Assembly: GCA_050742455.1 (NCBI GenBank)
Contig: JBOGIG010000026.1
Span: forward strand, 1 to 10,111
Source: JBOGIG01 sp050742455
GTDB taxonomy: Bacteria; Actinomycetota; Acidimicrobiia; Acidimicrobiales; JBOGIG01
Length of the DNA: 10,111 nt
Reading direction: 5' to 3'
Position numbers and translations under genes: made by a program. The notes under the pieces were generated by a model that ran no database searches, was not told where the DNA came from, and was given only the letters and a program-made list of their open reading frames with translations. Every line of letters starts with the position of its first letter. Position 1 is the stretch's first letter. This document shows positions 1 through 6,194 of this stretch, in pieces.

Positions 1-1254
1 GCCACCGTGGTGGAGGAGACGGTCACCGGCATCCGCGCCGTCAAGGGCTTCGGGGCCGAGGCCATCCAGGCCGGGCGGCTTGGGGACCGCACCGGTCGGG
101 TCTACGACCAAGCCATGCGGGCGGCCAGGGTCAGGGCCACCTTCAACCCGATCCTGGACCTGCTGCCCGCCCTGGGTCTGGTGGCAGTGGTGTGGTACGG
201 GGGCCATCAGGTTCTCAGCCACCACCTGACCATCGGCCAGCTTGTTGCCTTCTCCGCCTACGTGGTCATGCTCATCGTGCCCCTGCGCATGTCGGGCCAG
301 CTCATCGCCCAAGGCCAACGCGCACTGGCCTCGTCCCGCCGGGTGGACGAGATCTTGTCCACCGATCCGGTAGTGGTCGACCCGCCCCATCCCGAGGCGT
401 TGGGCCGGGGCCAGGGCGAGGTCCGATTCGAGGCGGTTCACTTCGGGTACTTCGGCCCGTCGGGGCCGCGGGTGCTGGCCGGCTTGGACCTGGTAGTGCA
501 AGCCGGGGAATCAGTGGCCCTGGTAGGGGCTACGGGCTCGGGCAAGACCACCGTGGCGCGGCTCATCCCCCGCTTTTACGATCCCAACTCGGGGCGTATC
601 ACCATCGACGGCATCGACATCGCCCGCTTGCGCCTGTCCGAGCTGCGCCGGGCCGTGGGCATCGTGTTCGAGGACACCTTCTTGTTCGCCGACACCGTGG
701 GGGGCAACATCGCCTTCGCCGAACCGGGGGCCGACGGGGCCCGGGTACGGGAGGCGGCCCGTCAGGCCGGGGCCGACGAGTTCGTGTCCGACCTCCCCCT
801 GGGCTACGACACCGTGATCGGTGAGAGGGGTTTTTCCCTGTCGGGTGGCCAACGCCAGCGCATCGCCCTGGCCCGGGCCATCCTGGCCGATCCCCGGGTC
901 CTGATCCTCGACGACGCCACCAGCTCGGTGGATCCGACCAAGGAGCGCGAAATCACCCAGGCCCTGCGCCACGTCATGGCCGGCCGGACCACCATCGTCA
1001 TCGCCCACCGGGTGGCCACCATCGCCCTGGCCGATCGGGTCGTGCTGCTGGAGGGCGGCCGCATCGTGGCCGACGGGACCCATAGCCGGCTCCTGGTCAC
1101 CTCGCCCCGCTACCGGGAGGTCCTGGCCCATGCGGACGATGGCTCGGCTGGTTCCGTAGACGCCTCGGTTGGCTCGGACGACGCCTCGGTCGGCTCGGTC
1201 GTCTCGGTCGACGGCTCGGTCGGTTCGGTCGGTTCGGTCGGAACGGACCTCTGA
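1..1254 (+). CDS. ABC exporter half-transporter, degenerate-site subunit (5' truncated)
   Basis: This is the C-terminal part of an ABC exporter half-transporter (transmembrane domain fused to ATPase), which would pump an unknown substrate across the inner membrane. The reading frame is open to base 1 and the first residues match the middle of an exporter membrane domain, so the real start lies upstream; the GTG at 7 is only the first start-like codon. Residues below are counted from that GTG. Two membrane segments are visible (about 48-70 and 79-100). The ATPase domain shows Walker A GATGSGKT (174-181), a Q-loop with Glu at 222 instead of Gln, a perfect LSGGQ signature (278-282), Walker B ILDD with Asp303 where the catalytic Glu normally sits, and H-loop His334. 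Asp303 marks the degenerate-site subunit of a heterodimer. The tail after about residue 376 is a Gly-Ser-Val-rich repeat outside the fold. The stop overlaps the next gene's ATG by 1 nt. Substrate is unknown; multidrug, lipid or siderophore export are all possible. Confidence 0.9.
   Translation, partial: ATVVEETVTGIRAVKGFGAEAIQAGRLGDRTGRVYDQAMRAARVRATFNPILDLLPALGLVAVVWYGGHQVLSHHLTIGQLVAFSAYVVMLIVPLRMSGQLIAQGQRALASSRRVDEILSTDPVVVDPPHPEALGRGQGEVRFEAVHFGYFGPSGPRVLAGLDLVVQAGESVALVGATGSGKTTVARLIPRFYDPNSGRITIDGIDIARLRLSELRRAVGIVFEDTFLFADTVGGNIAFAEPGADGARVREAARQAGADEFVSDLPLGYDTVIGERGFSLSGGQRQRIALARAILADPRVLILDDATSSVDPTKEREITQALRHVMAGRTTIVIAHRVATIALADRVVLLEGGRIVADGTHSRLLVTSPRYREVLAHADDGSAGSVDASVGSDDASVGSVVSVDGSVGSVGSVGTDL
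1137..1246 (+). repeat. Imperfect short tandem repeat encoding a Gly-Ser-Val tail
   Basis: Imperfect repeats of units such as ggctcggtcg and ggttcggtcg, interspersed with gacgcctcgg, fill the last ~110 nt of the first ABC gene. They encode a GSV/ASVGS low-complexity tail. The final copies (about 1213-1241) are the most regular, which suggests recent slippage expansion. The repeat is in frame and ends a few codons before the stop that overlaps the partner gene. Confidence 0.75.
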
Positions 1255-3062
1255 TGGCCTGGCTGGGAGACCGGGCCGTTGAAGAATCGGACAAGCTGGG
1301 GGCGTCGGGGGCCAGGCAGGTTCTGCGCCGCAGCGCCACCTACCTAGTTCCCTACCGTTGGACCATGGCCCTGGCAGTGGTCGTGATGTTGGGATCGACG
1401 GCCTGCATCCTGGCCGGGCCCTGGCTGATCGGATACGCCATCGACCACGGCCTCAAACACGGCCTGTCGGCCCCCCTGGATCGGGCCGCCCTGGCCTACC
1501 TGGGCGTGGCCATCGCCGCCTTCTTCTTGTCCCGGGTCCAGATCCTGTTGGTCACCCGGGTGGGGGAGAGCTTCTTGCGGGACCTTCGGGTCCGGGTCTT
1601 CGGCCACATCCAGTCCATGTCCATGGCCTTTTTCGATTCGGAGCAGACGGGTCGCCTCGTGGGGCGCATGACGTCGGACATCGACTCCCTCGAAGACCTG
1701 ATCCAACAGGGTCTGGTGCTGTTCGTGACCAACGTCTTGCTGTTTGTCTTCACCGTGATCGTGCTCGTCTCCATGGCCCCGTTGCTGTTTGTGGTGTGCC
1801 TGGTCTTCTTGCCCGTATTGGTGGTGGCGTCGATCAAGTTCCGCCGGGACTCCAACCGGGCCTACCTGACTGTGAGGGACCGCATCAGCCAGACACTGTC
1901 CAGCCTGCAAGAGGGCCTGAGCGGCGTCCGGGTCATCCAGGCCTTCGGCCGGGAGCACATCCAGGTCAGCCGGTTCTCGGTAAACAACAACGCCCAGTTG
2001 GATGCCAACTTGCGGGCCGTGCGGATATCGGCTTGGTATTTCCCCATCGTCGAAGGGGCGGGAGTGGCCACCACCGCCGCCCTGCTGGCCATCGGGGGAA
2101 TCCTGGTCCATGACCATCGCCTGCAGCTGGGCATCGTGGTGGCCTTCGTGCTGTACCTGGCCAACCTGTTCGACCCCATCCAGCAGATGAGCCAGCTTTT
2201 CAACCTCATGCAGTCGGCCGGGGCCGCCCTGCACAAGCTCTTCGGCCTCCTCGACGTCGTCTCGCCCGTGGTCGAGGCACCTGGGGCGGTGGAGCTCCCC
2301 CGCGCGGGCCAGGTCGAAGTGGATGGCGTGGCTTTCTCCTACGGCGCGGAGTCGGCCCCGGTTCTGGGTGGGGTGTCCTTCACGTTGGCCCCAGGCGAGC
2401 ACCTGGCCCTGGTCGGGCCGACCGGGGCCGGCAAGTCCACCCTGGCCAAGCTCATGTCGCGTCTGTACGACCCCACTGAGGGGTCCATCCGCTACGGCGG
2501 CGTCGATCTACGGAGAGCCACCCTGGACTCCCTTCGCCACCGCATCGTGGTGGTTCCCCAGGAGGGCTACCTGTTCGAGGGCACCATCGCCGACAACGTC
2601 AGGATCGGGCGCCAGGGCGCCGGCGACGACGAGGTGAGGCAGGCTCTCGGCGCCATCGGAGCCCTGAACCGCTTCGAGGCCCTGCCCGACGGGTTGGACA
2701 CCGAGGTCCGCGAGCGGGGGTCGCGCCTGTCGGCAGGGGAGCGCCAGCTGGTGTCCCTGGCCCGGGCCGCGCTGGCCGACCCCGATCTCTTGGTGCTCGA
2801 CGAGGCCACCTCCAGCCTCGACCCGGGTACCGAGGCCGTAGTGGAGGCGGCCATGAAGGCCCTCATGGAGGGGCGAACCACGGTGTTGATCGCCCATCGT
2901 CTATCAAGCGCCCAAAGGGCCGATCGGGTGGCGGTCATCGCCGGAGGCGGGCTTGTTGAGTTGGGGACCCACGATGATCTGATGGCGGAGGGCGGTCACT
3001 ATGCCACCCTGTTTGCCTCCTGGAGCGGGCAGGACCCGAGCGGGGCCGGCGCCCTTCGGTAG
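1254..3062 (+). CDS. ABC exporter half-transporter, consensus-site subunit
   Basis: Complete 602-residue ABC exporter half-transporter, the usual length for the family. The ATG overlaps the TGA of the upstream gene (TGATG), which indicates translational coupling and balanced subunit synthesis. Hydrophobic segments lie near 36-60, 80-100, 155-178, 180-195, 262-285 and 294-306, matching a six-helix membrane domain. The ATPase domain has Walker A GPTGAGKS (388-395), Q-loop Gln436, signature LSAGE (492-496) in place of LSGGQ, Walker B LLVLDE with catalytic Glu517, and H-loop His548. The altered signature complements the Asp303 defect of the upstream subunit. In the head-to-tail dimer this gives one degenerate ATP site and one fully catalytic site, as known for heterodimeric exporters of the TM287/288 and BmrCD type. 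The pairing is inferred from motifs and operon context; the substrate cannot be told. Confidence 0.93.
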   Translation: MAWLGDRAVEESDKLGASGARQVLRRSATYLVPYRWTMALAVVVMLGSTACILAGPWLIGYAIDHGLKHGLSAPLDRAALAYLGVAIAAFFLSRVQILLVTRVGESFLRDLRVRVFGHIQSMSMAFFDSEQTGRLVGRMTSDIDSLEDLIQQGLVLFVTNVLLFVFTVIVLVSMAPLLFVVCLVFLPVLVVASIKFRRDSNRAYLTVRDRISQTLSSLQEGLSGVRVIQAFGREHIQVSRFSVNNNAQLDANLRAVRISAWYFPIVEGAGVATTAALLAIGGILVHDHRLQLGIVVAFVLYLANLFDPIQQMSQLFNLMQSAGAALHKLFGLLDVVSPVVEAPGAVELPRAGQVEVDGVAFSYGAESAPVLGGVSFTLAPGEHLALVGPTGAGKSTLAKLMSRLYDPTEGSIRYGGVDLRRATLDSLRHRIVVVPQEGYLFEGTIADNVRIGRQGAGDDEVRQALGAIGALNRFEALPDGLDTEVRERGSRLSAGERQLVSLARAALADPDLLVLDEATSSLDPGTEAVVEAAMKALMEGRTTVLIAHRLSSAQRADRVAVIAGGGLVELGTHDDLMAEGGHYATLFASWSGQDPSGAGALR

Positions 3063-3078
3063 ATTTGAACCGTAGGTA

Positions 3079-3110
3079 GTCGGGCATGGTGGTGGGGTGT
3101 ATCGCCCGAC
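3079..3110. promoter_or_regulatory. Inverted repeat between the ABC genes and sufB
   Basis: GTCGGGC (3079-3085) and GCCCGAC (3104-3110) form a perfect 7-bp inverted repeat with an 18-nt spacer. It lies just after the ABC operon stop and just upstream of the putative sufB promoter. It could be a weak terminator for the ABC operon (no clean T-run follows, only ttgaggttgtt) or an operator for the suf operon. The sequence alone does not decide. Confidence 0.35.
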
Positions 3111-3119
3111 CGTTGAGGT

Positions 3120-3128
3120 TGTTACTAT
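3120..3128 (+). promoter_or_regulatory. Candidate extended -10 promoter of the suf operon
   Basis: TGT followed by TACTAT (TGn at 3120-3122, hexamer 3123-3128) resembles an extended -10 element. No good -35 is present at the expected distance, but extended -10 promoters often lack one. Transcription would start near 3135 and leave a leader of about 44 nt before the sufB ATG. It is the best promoter candidate in the only sizeable gap before sufB, but it remains a pattern match. Confidence 0.35.
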
Positions 3129-3161
3129 CTAGGTAGGAGAAATTACCCGAACGCCCATCCT

Positions 3162-3167
3162 AGGGAG
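3162..3167 (+). promoter_or_regulatory. Ribosome binding site of sufB
   Basis: AGGGAG lies 11 nt before the ATG at 3179. It supports that start, which is also where the SufB similarity begins. It overlaps the CCTAGG palindrome at 3159-3164. Confidence 0.55.
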
Positions 3168-3178
3168 TTGAGTTTCAA

Positions 3179-5728
3179 ATGGCCACCACCGAACTTGATC
3201 TCGGACGCTACAAGCTTGGTTGGAGCGACGTCGAGGACTATGTGTTCAAGCCCAAGAAGGGCCTCAATACCGACATAGTCAAGGAAATGTCTTGGATGAA
3301 GGGCGAACCCGACTGGATGCGCACCTTCCGCCTGCGAGCCCTCAAGAACTTCGAGCGCCGGCCCATGGCCGAGTGGTTCGCCTCCTACATGCCCGAACTG
3401 GATTTCAACGACATCTACTACTACATCAAGCCCACGGCGAACCAGGTCGATGCTTGGGAGGACCTGCCCGAGTCGGTGAAGAACACGTATGAGAAGCTGG
3501 GCATCCCCGAGGCCGAGCGCAAGTACCTGGCTGGGGTGACGGCACAGTATGAATGCCTGCGGGGCTCCACCCGGGTCTGGACCACCAAGGGTATGCGACG
3601 GATCAAGGAAATCGGCCCCGGAGATGAGGTTTTCTCGCTGGATGAAGGCAGTCGGGGCCTCGAAGTTGGCCAGGTGGTGGCCGCCGCCAGTTCAGGCGAG
3701 AAGGAAGTCTTCGAAATAAAGGCTCGTGGTCTCACCATTGGCGCTTCGGGCAACCATCCCTTCTTGACCTTGAGGGACGAACGGCGTCCCGGGCGGGAGC
3801 GGTCCCGTTTCGCGCCACGCTGGGTGGCGGCTGAAGATCTGCGGCCCGGGGACTATGTGGCCGTTGCCACCGACCTTCCCGAATTCGGCGAGCCTGCCAA
3901 CCTGGTCATTCCCGATCGACCGGGCACAGATGCCCTGCCCCGAACCACCAGCGACGATCTGTGCTGGTGGTTCGGCGTGTACCTGGGTGACGGGTACCTC
4001 CACCACCGAGGTGCGTATACCGCGGTGGAAATAGCAGTTGATCGCACCGATGTGGTGTTGGTTGACGAGATTCGCCGGGTAACGGCTGAGTTGTTCGGGA
4101 TCGAGTTGACCCTGGCCACTGATGGTCTCCGTCTCACCGGTCATGGAACGGCGCCGCTCGCGTCATTCCTGGAGATGAACGGGCTCGGCGGAACGTCAAG
4201 GACCAAGAGGCTTCCCGAGTGGTCTTTCGGTCTACCCCTGTCGCAAAGGCTTGAACTCCTGGCCGGTTTGCTGGACTCGGACGGTTATGTGCGTGACCAC
4301 CCCACCTCCAAGGACGCCATGTATTGCAGCGCCAACGGAGAACTCCTGGGAGACGTAAAGGAGTTGACCGCCCTGTGCGGGATCGCCAGCAGCCGGGTCA
4401 TCGAGGTGACCAATCGTCATCCGTTCGACAAGGACCGTACCCTCACCGCCTATCACCTGCGGCTGTCGGGAAAGTTCGACCGGTTGCCGGCCCGGTCGCC
4501 GCGTAGGAGCGAACGCCTGGGGAAGCGTCATTATGGTCACAGCTACCGGACGGCCAAGGGGACCGACTTTCGCTCTCACACAAGTGACATGTTGGGATTT
4601 CTCCGGATCGATTCCATAGCGTCAGTGGGTATGGAGGAGGTTTACGACATCGAGGTAGCTGGCCGCCACAACTTTGTGGCCGAGGGCTTCATTGTTCACA
4701 ACTCCGAAGTCGTCTACCACCGCAATCGGGAGGACCTCGAGGCCCAGGGTGTGCTGTTCTGCGACATGGACACGGCCCTGCGGGAGTACCCCGAGATCGT
4801 CAAGGCTTATTTCGGCACCATTATCCCACCCAATGACAACAAGTTCGCCGCCCTCAACTCGGCCGTGTGGTCGGGCGGCTCGTTCATCTACGTGCCACCG
4901 GGGGTGAAGGTGGACATGCCGCTCCAGGCCTATTTCCGGATCAATGCCGAGAACATGGGTCAGTTCGAACGGACCCTGATCATCGCCGACGAAGGCTCTC
5001 AGGTGCACTACATCGAGGGATGCTCGGCCCCGGTGTACACGTCAGACTCCCTGCACTCGGCGGTGGTGGAGATCGTGGTCAAGGCCGGGGCCCGGGTCAC
5101 CTACACCACCATCCAGAACTGGTCCAACAACGTCTACAACCTGGTGACCAAGCGGGCACGGGTCGAGGCCGAGGGACACATGGAATGGATCGACGGAAAC
5201 ATCGGGTCCCGCCTCACCATCAAGTACCCATCGGTGTACCTGATGGGTCCCAAGGCATCGGGCGAGGTGCTGTCGGTGGCCTACGCCGGAGCCGGCCAGC
5301 ATCAAGACACCGGGGCCAAGATGATCCACGTGGCGCCGGAGACGACCTCAACCATCGTGGCCAAGTCCATCTCCAAGGACGGTGGGGTGTCGGGCTACCG
5401 AGGCCTGGTCCACGTCGATGAGGGGGCCAAGGGCTCCAAGAGCTTCGTGCGCTGCGACGCCCTGATCCTCGACGACGAATCGGTGTCGGAGACCAGGCCC
5501 TACATGGAGGTGGGCGAGCGCGACGCTCAGATCGGCCACGAGGCCACTGTGTCCAAGGTGGGCGACGACCAGCTCTTCTACCTTATGAGCCGGGGTCTGT
5601 CGGAGTCCCAGGCCATGGGCATGATCGTGAACGGCTTCATCGAACCCGTTACCCGGACCCTGCCCATGGAGTACGCCGTGGAATGGAGTCGCCTGATTGA
5701 GCTGCAGATCGAGGGCTCGGTCGGTTAG
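3179..5728 (+). CDS. sufB: Fe-S cluster assembly scaffold SufB, intein-containing precursor
   Basis: SufB is the core subunit of the SufBC2D scaffold that assembles Fe-S clusters in the cytoplasm. The 849-residue precursor has an N-extein (1-125), a 383-residue intein (126-508) and a C-extein (509-849). Removing the intein leaves 466 residues, close to the normal SufB length, with the join reading AQYE/SEVVYH. Recognisable SufB features in the C-extein are the EGCSAP cysteine (Cys615; mature 232), which corresponds to the sulfur-accepting Cys254 of E. coli SufB; RCDALIL with Cys759 (mature 376), which corresponds to E. coli Cys405; the nearby His787-Glu788 pair in a HEAT motif; and a C-terminus ending in LQIEGSVG. 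All active residues therefore lie after the intein, so unspliced protein should be inactive or misfolded. It is the first gene of the suf operon, followed after 20 nt by the four-Cys gene. Equivalences to E. coli residues are from memory of the family. Confidence 0.96.
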   Translation: MATTELDLGRYKLGWSDVEDYVFKPKKGLNTDIVKEMSWMKGEPDWMRTFRLRALKNFERRPMAEWFASYMPELDFNDIYYYIKPTANQVDAWEDLPESVKNTYEKLGIPEAERKYLAGVTAQYECLRGSTRVWTTKGMRRIKEIGPGDEVFSLDEGSRGLEVGQVVAAASSGEKEVFEIKARGLTIGASGNHPFLTLRDERRPGRERSRFAPRWVAAEDLRPGDYVAVATDLPEFGEPANLVIPDRPGTDALPRTTSDDLCWWFGVYLGDGYLHHRGAYTAVEIAVDRTDVVLVDEIRRVTAELFGIELTLATDGLRLTGHGTAPLASFLEMNGLGGTSRTKRLPEWSFGLPLSQRLELLAGLLDSDGYVRDHPTSKDAMYCSANGELLGDVKELTALCGIASSRVIEVTNRHPFDKDRTLTAYHLRLSGKFDRLPARSPRRSERLGKRHYGHSYRTAKGTDFRSHTSDMLGFLRIDSIASVGMEEVYDIEVAGRHNFVAEGFIVHNSEVVYHRNREDLEAQGVLFCDMDTALREYPEIVKAYFGTIIPPNDNKFAALNSAVWSGGSFIYVPPGVKVDMPLQAYFRINAENMGQFERTLIIADEGSQVHYIEGCSAPVYTSDSLHSAVVEIVVKAGARVTYTTIQNWSNNVYNLVTKRARVEAEGHMEWIDGNIGSRLTIKYPSVYLMGPKASGEVLSVAYAGAGQHQDTGAKMIHVAPETTSTIVAKSISKDGGVSGYRGLVHVDEGAKGSKSFVRCDALILDDESVSETRPYMEVGERDAQIGHEATVSKVGDDQLFYLMSRGLSESQAMGMIVNGFIEPVTRTLPMEYAVEWSRLIELQIEGSVG
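3554..4702 (+). mobile_element. Intein with LAGLIDADG homing endonuclease inside sufB
   Basis: An in-frame protein-splicing element of 383 residues (precursor 126-508). Splicing motifs: block A starts with nucleophile Cys126 (CLRGSTRV); block B is SGNHPFLT, with Ser where Thr of the TxxH motif is usual; block F is VYDIEVAGRHNFVAEG; block G is FIVHN with penultimate His507 and terminal Asn508; the +1 extein residue is Ser509. This is the class 1 arrangement. The central part is a DOD-type endonuclease: FGVYLGDGYL (265-274; acidic Asp271), a K-x-x-P block (Lys343-Pro346) and LLAGLLDSDG (ending at 369; acidic Asp368). Both catalytic Asp residues and both LAGLIDADG helices look intact, so homing activity may persist. 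Inteins in SufB are known from mycobacteria and other lineages, where splicing of the M. tuberculosis SufB intein has been linked to redox stress. Whether this one responds to redox cannot be read from the sequence. Confidence 0.95.
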
Positions 5729-5748
5729 GTCGAGGCTCGGTACTTGCC

Positions 5749-6111
5749 ATGGCCATGCGGGAGGAGTGCAAGCACTTCCAAAGCCGTACCTACTCCGATG
5801 GCGAGACGGCGCGATTTTGCGTCCTGGACCTGGCTCCCGAGGCCCCGTGGCGCTGTCCGGCCGACTGCGCCGCATACGAGAAGCGCATGGCCGACGTGGG
5901 CTGGGTCCACGGGAACCTTGTCGAAAAGGCCCTGGAAGACGAGCCCAGGCTGCCCGGCAACGAGATCGCCGACCTGCTGGACCGGGCCGAGGACATCATC
6001 AATGCCGTGGGAGTCGACACGGTGGACCAGGTCAGTACCGAGGAGAACCGGGCGGAGCGCAAGGCCGAACGATCGGCGGGGCCGTGGTGGAAGCGGTTCA
6101 AGCCTCGCTGA
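5749..6111 (+). CDS. Small four-cysteine protein of the suf operon, function unknown
   Basis: A 120-residue protein that I do not recognise as a named family. It starts 20 nt after the sufB stop and precedes sufD. The ATG at 5749 (or 5755, two codons later) has only a weak GAGG (5732-5735) upstream. Four cysteines all lie in the first third: Cys7, Cys24, Cys36 and Cys40 (spacings x16, x11, x3), with His9 nearby, in the contexts EECKHF, RFCVLD and WRCPADC. This could bind Zn or an Fe-S cluster, or form a redox centre. The middle (about 50-95) looks helical and acidic, and the end is basic (ERKAERSAGPWWKRFKPR). No signal peptide or membrane segment is visible. Its position inside the operon suggests a role with SufBCD, such as iron or cluster handling or a client protein; this is inference. 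Codon use matches the neighbours and no competing reading frame has comparable support. Confidence 0.8.
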   Translation: MAMREECKHFQSRTYSDGETARFCVLDLAPEAPWRCPADCAAYEKRMADVGWVHGNLVEKALEDEPRLPGNEIADLLDRAEDIINAVGVDTVDQVSTEENRAERKAERSAGPWWKRFKPR

Positions 6112-6145
6112 TTCCACGAGTTGCACGGCAACATAGAATCACCGC

Positions 6146-6167
6146 GGGGGCCGGGACTTCGGCCCCC
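6146..6167 (+). promoter_or_regulatory. Strong GC hairpin between the four-Cys gene and sufD
   Basis: GGGGGCCG (6146-6153) and CGGCCCCC (6160-6167) are perfect reverse complements with a 6-nt loop, giving a very stable 8-bp all-GC stem. It lies 34 nt after the upstream stop and 27 nt before the proposed sufD TTG. No T-run follows, so it is not a typical intrinsic terminator. An mRNA-stability, processing or partial-attenuation element that lowers sufD relative to sufB is plausible. Confidence 0.55.
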
Positions 6168-6194
6168 CTGACGCGATCCGACGGGACATCAAAG

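Noticed and set aside
7..9. GTG as true start of the first ABC gene
   Set aside because: The frame is open to base 1 and the first residues match the middle of an exporter membrane domain, so the gene begins outside the window.
1137..1246. CRISPR array
   Set aside because: The units are short, imperfect, in frame with a coding gene and lack unique spacers.
1344..2402. Long minus-strand reading frame opposite the second ABC gene
   Set aside because: Its His/Gln/Gly-rich composition is typical of antisense of high-GC coding DNA; the plus strand encodes a complete ABC exporter.
3554..4702. sufB broken by an insertion sequence
   Set aside because: The insert is in frame without stops and carries full intein splicing blocks and endonuclease motifs, so it is an intein and not a disrupting element.
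5697..6194. Upstream extension of the sufD frame
   Set aside because: It overlaps the end of sufB, all of the four-Cys gene and the hairpin, and its Arg/Gly-rich product is not SufD-like; the SufD similarity starts at TTG 6195.
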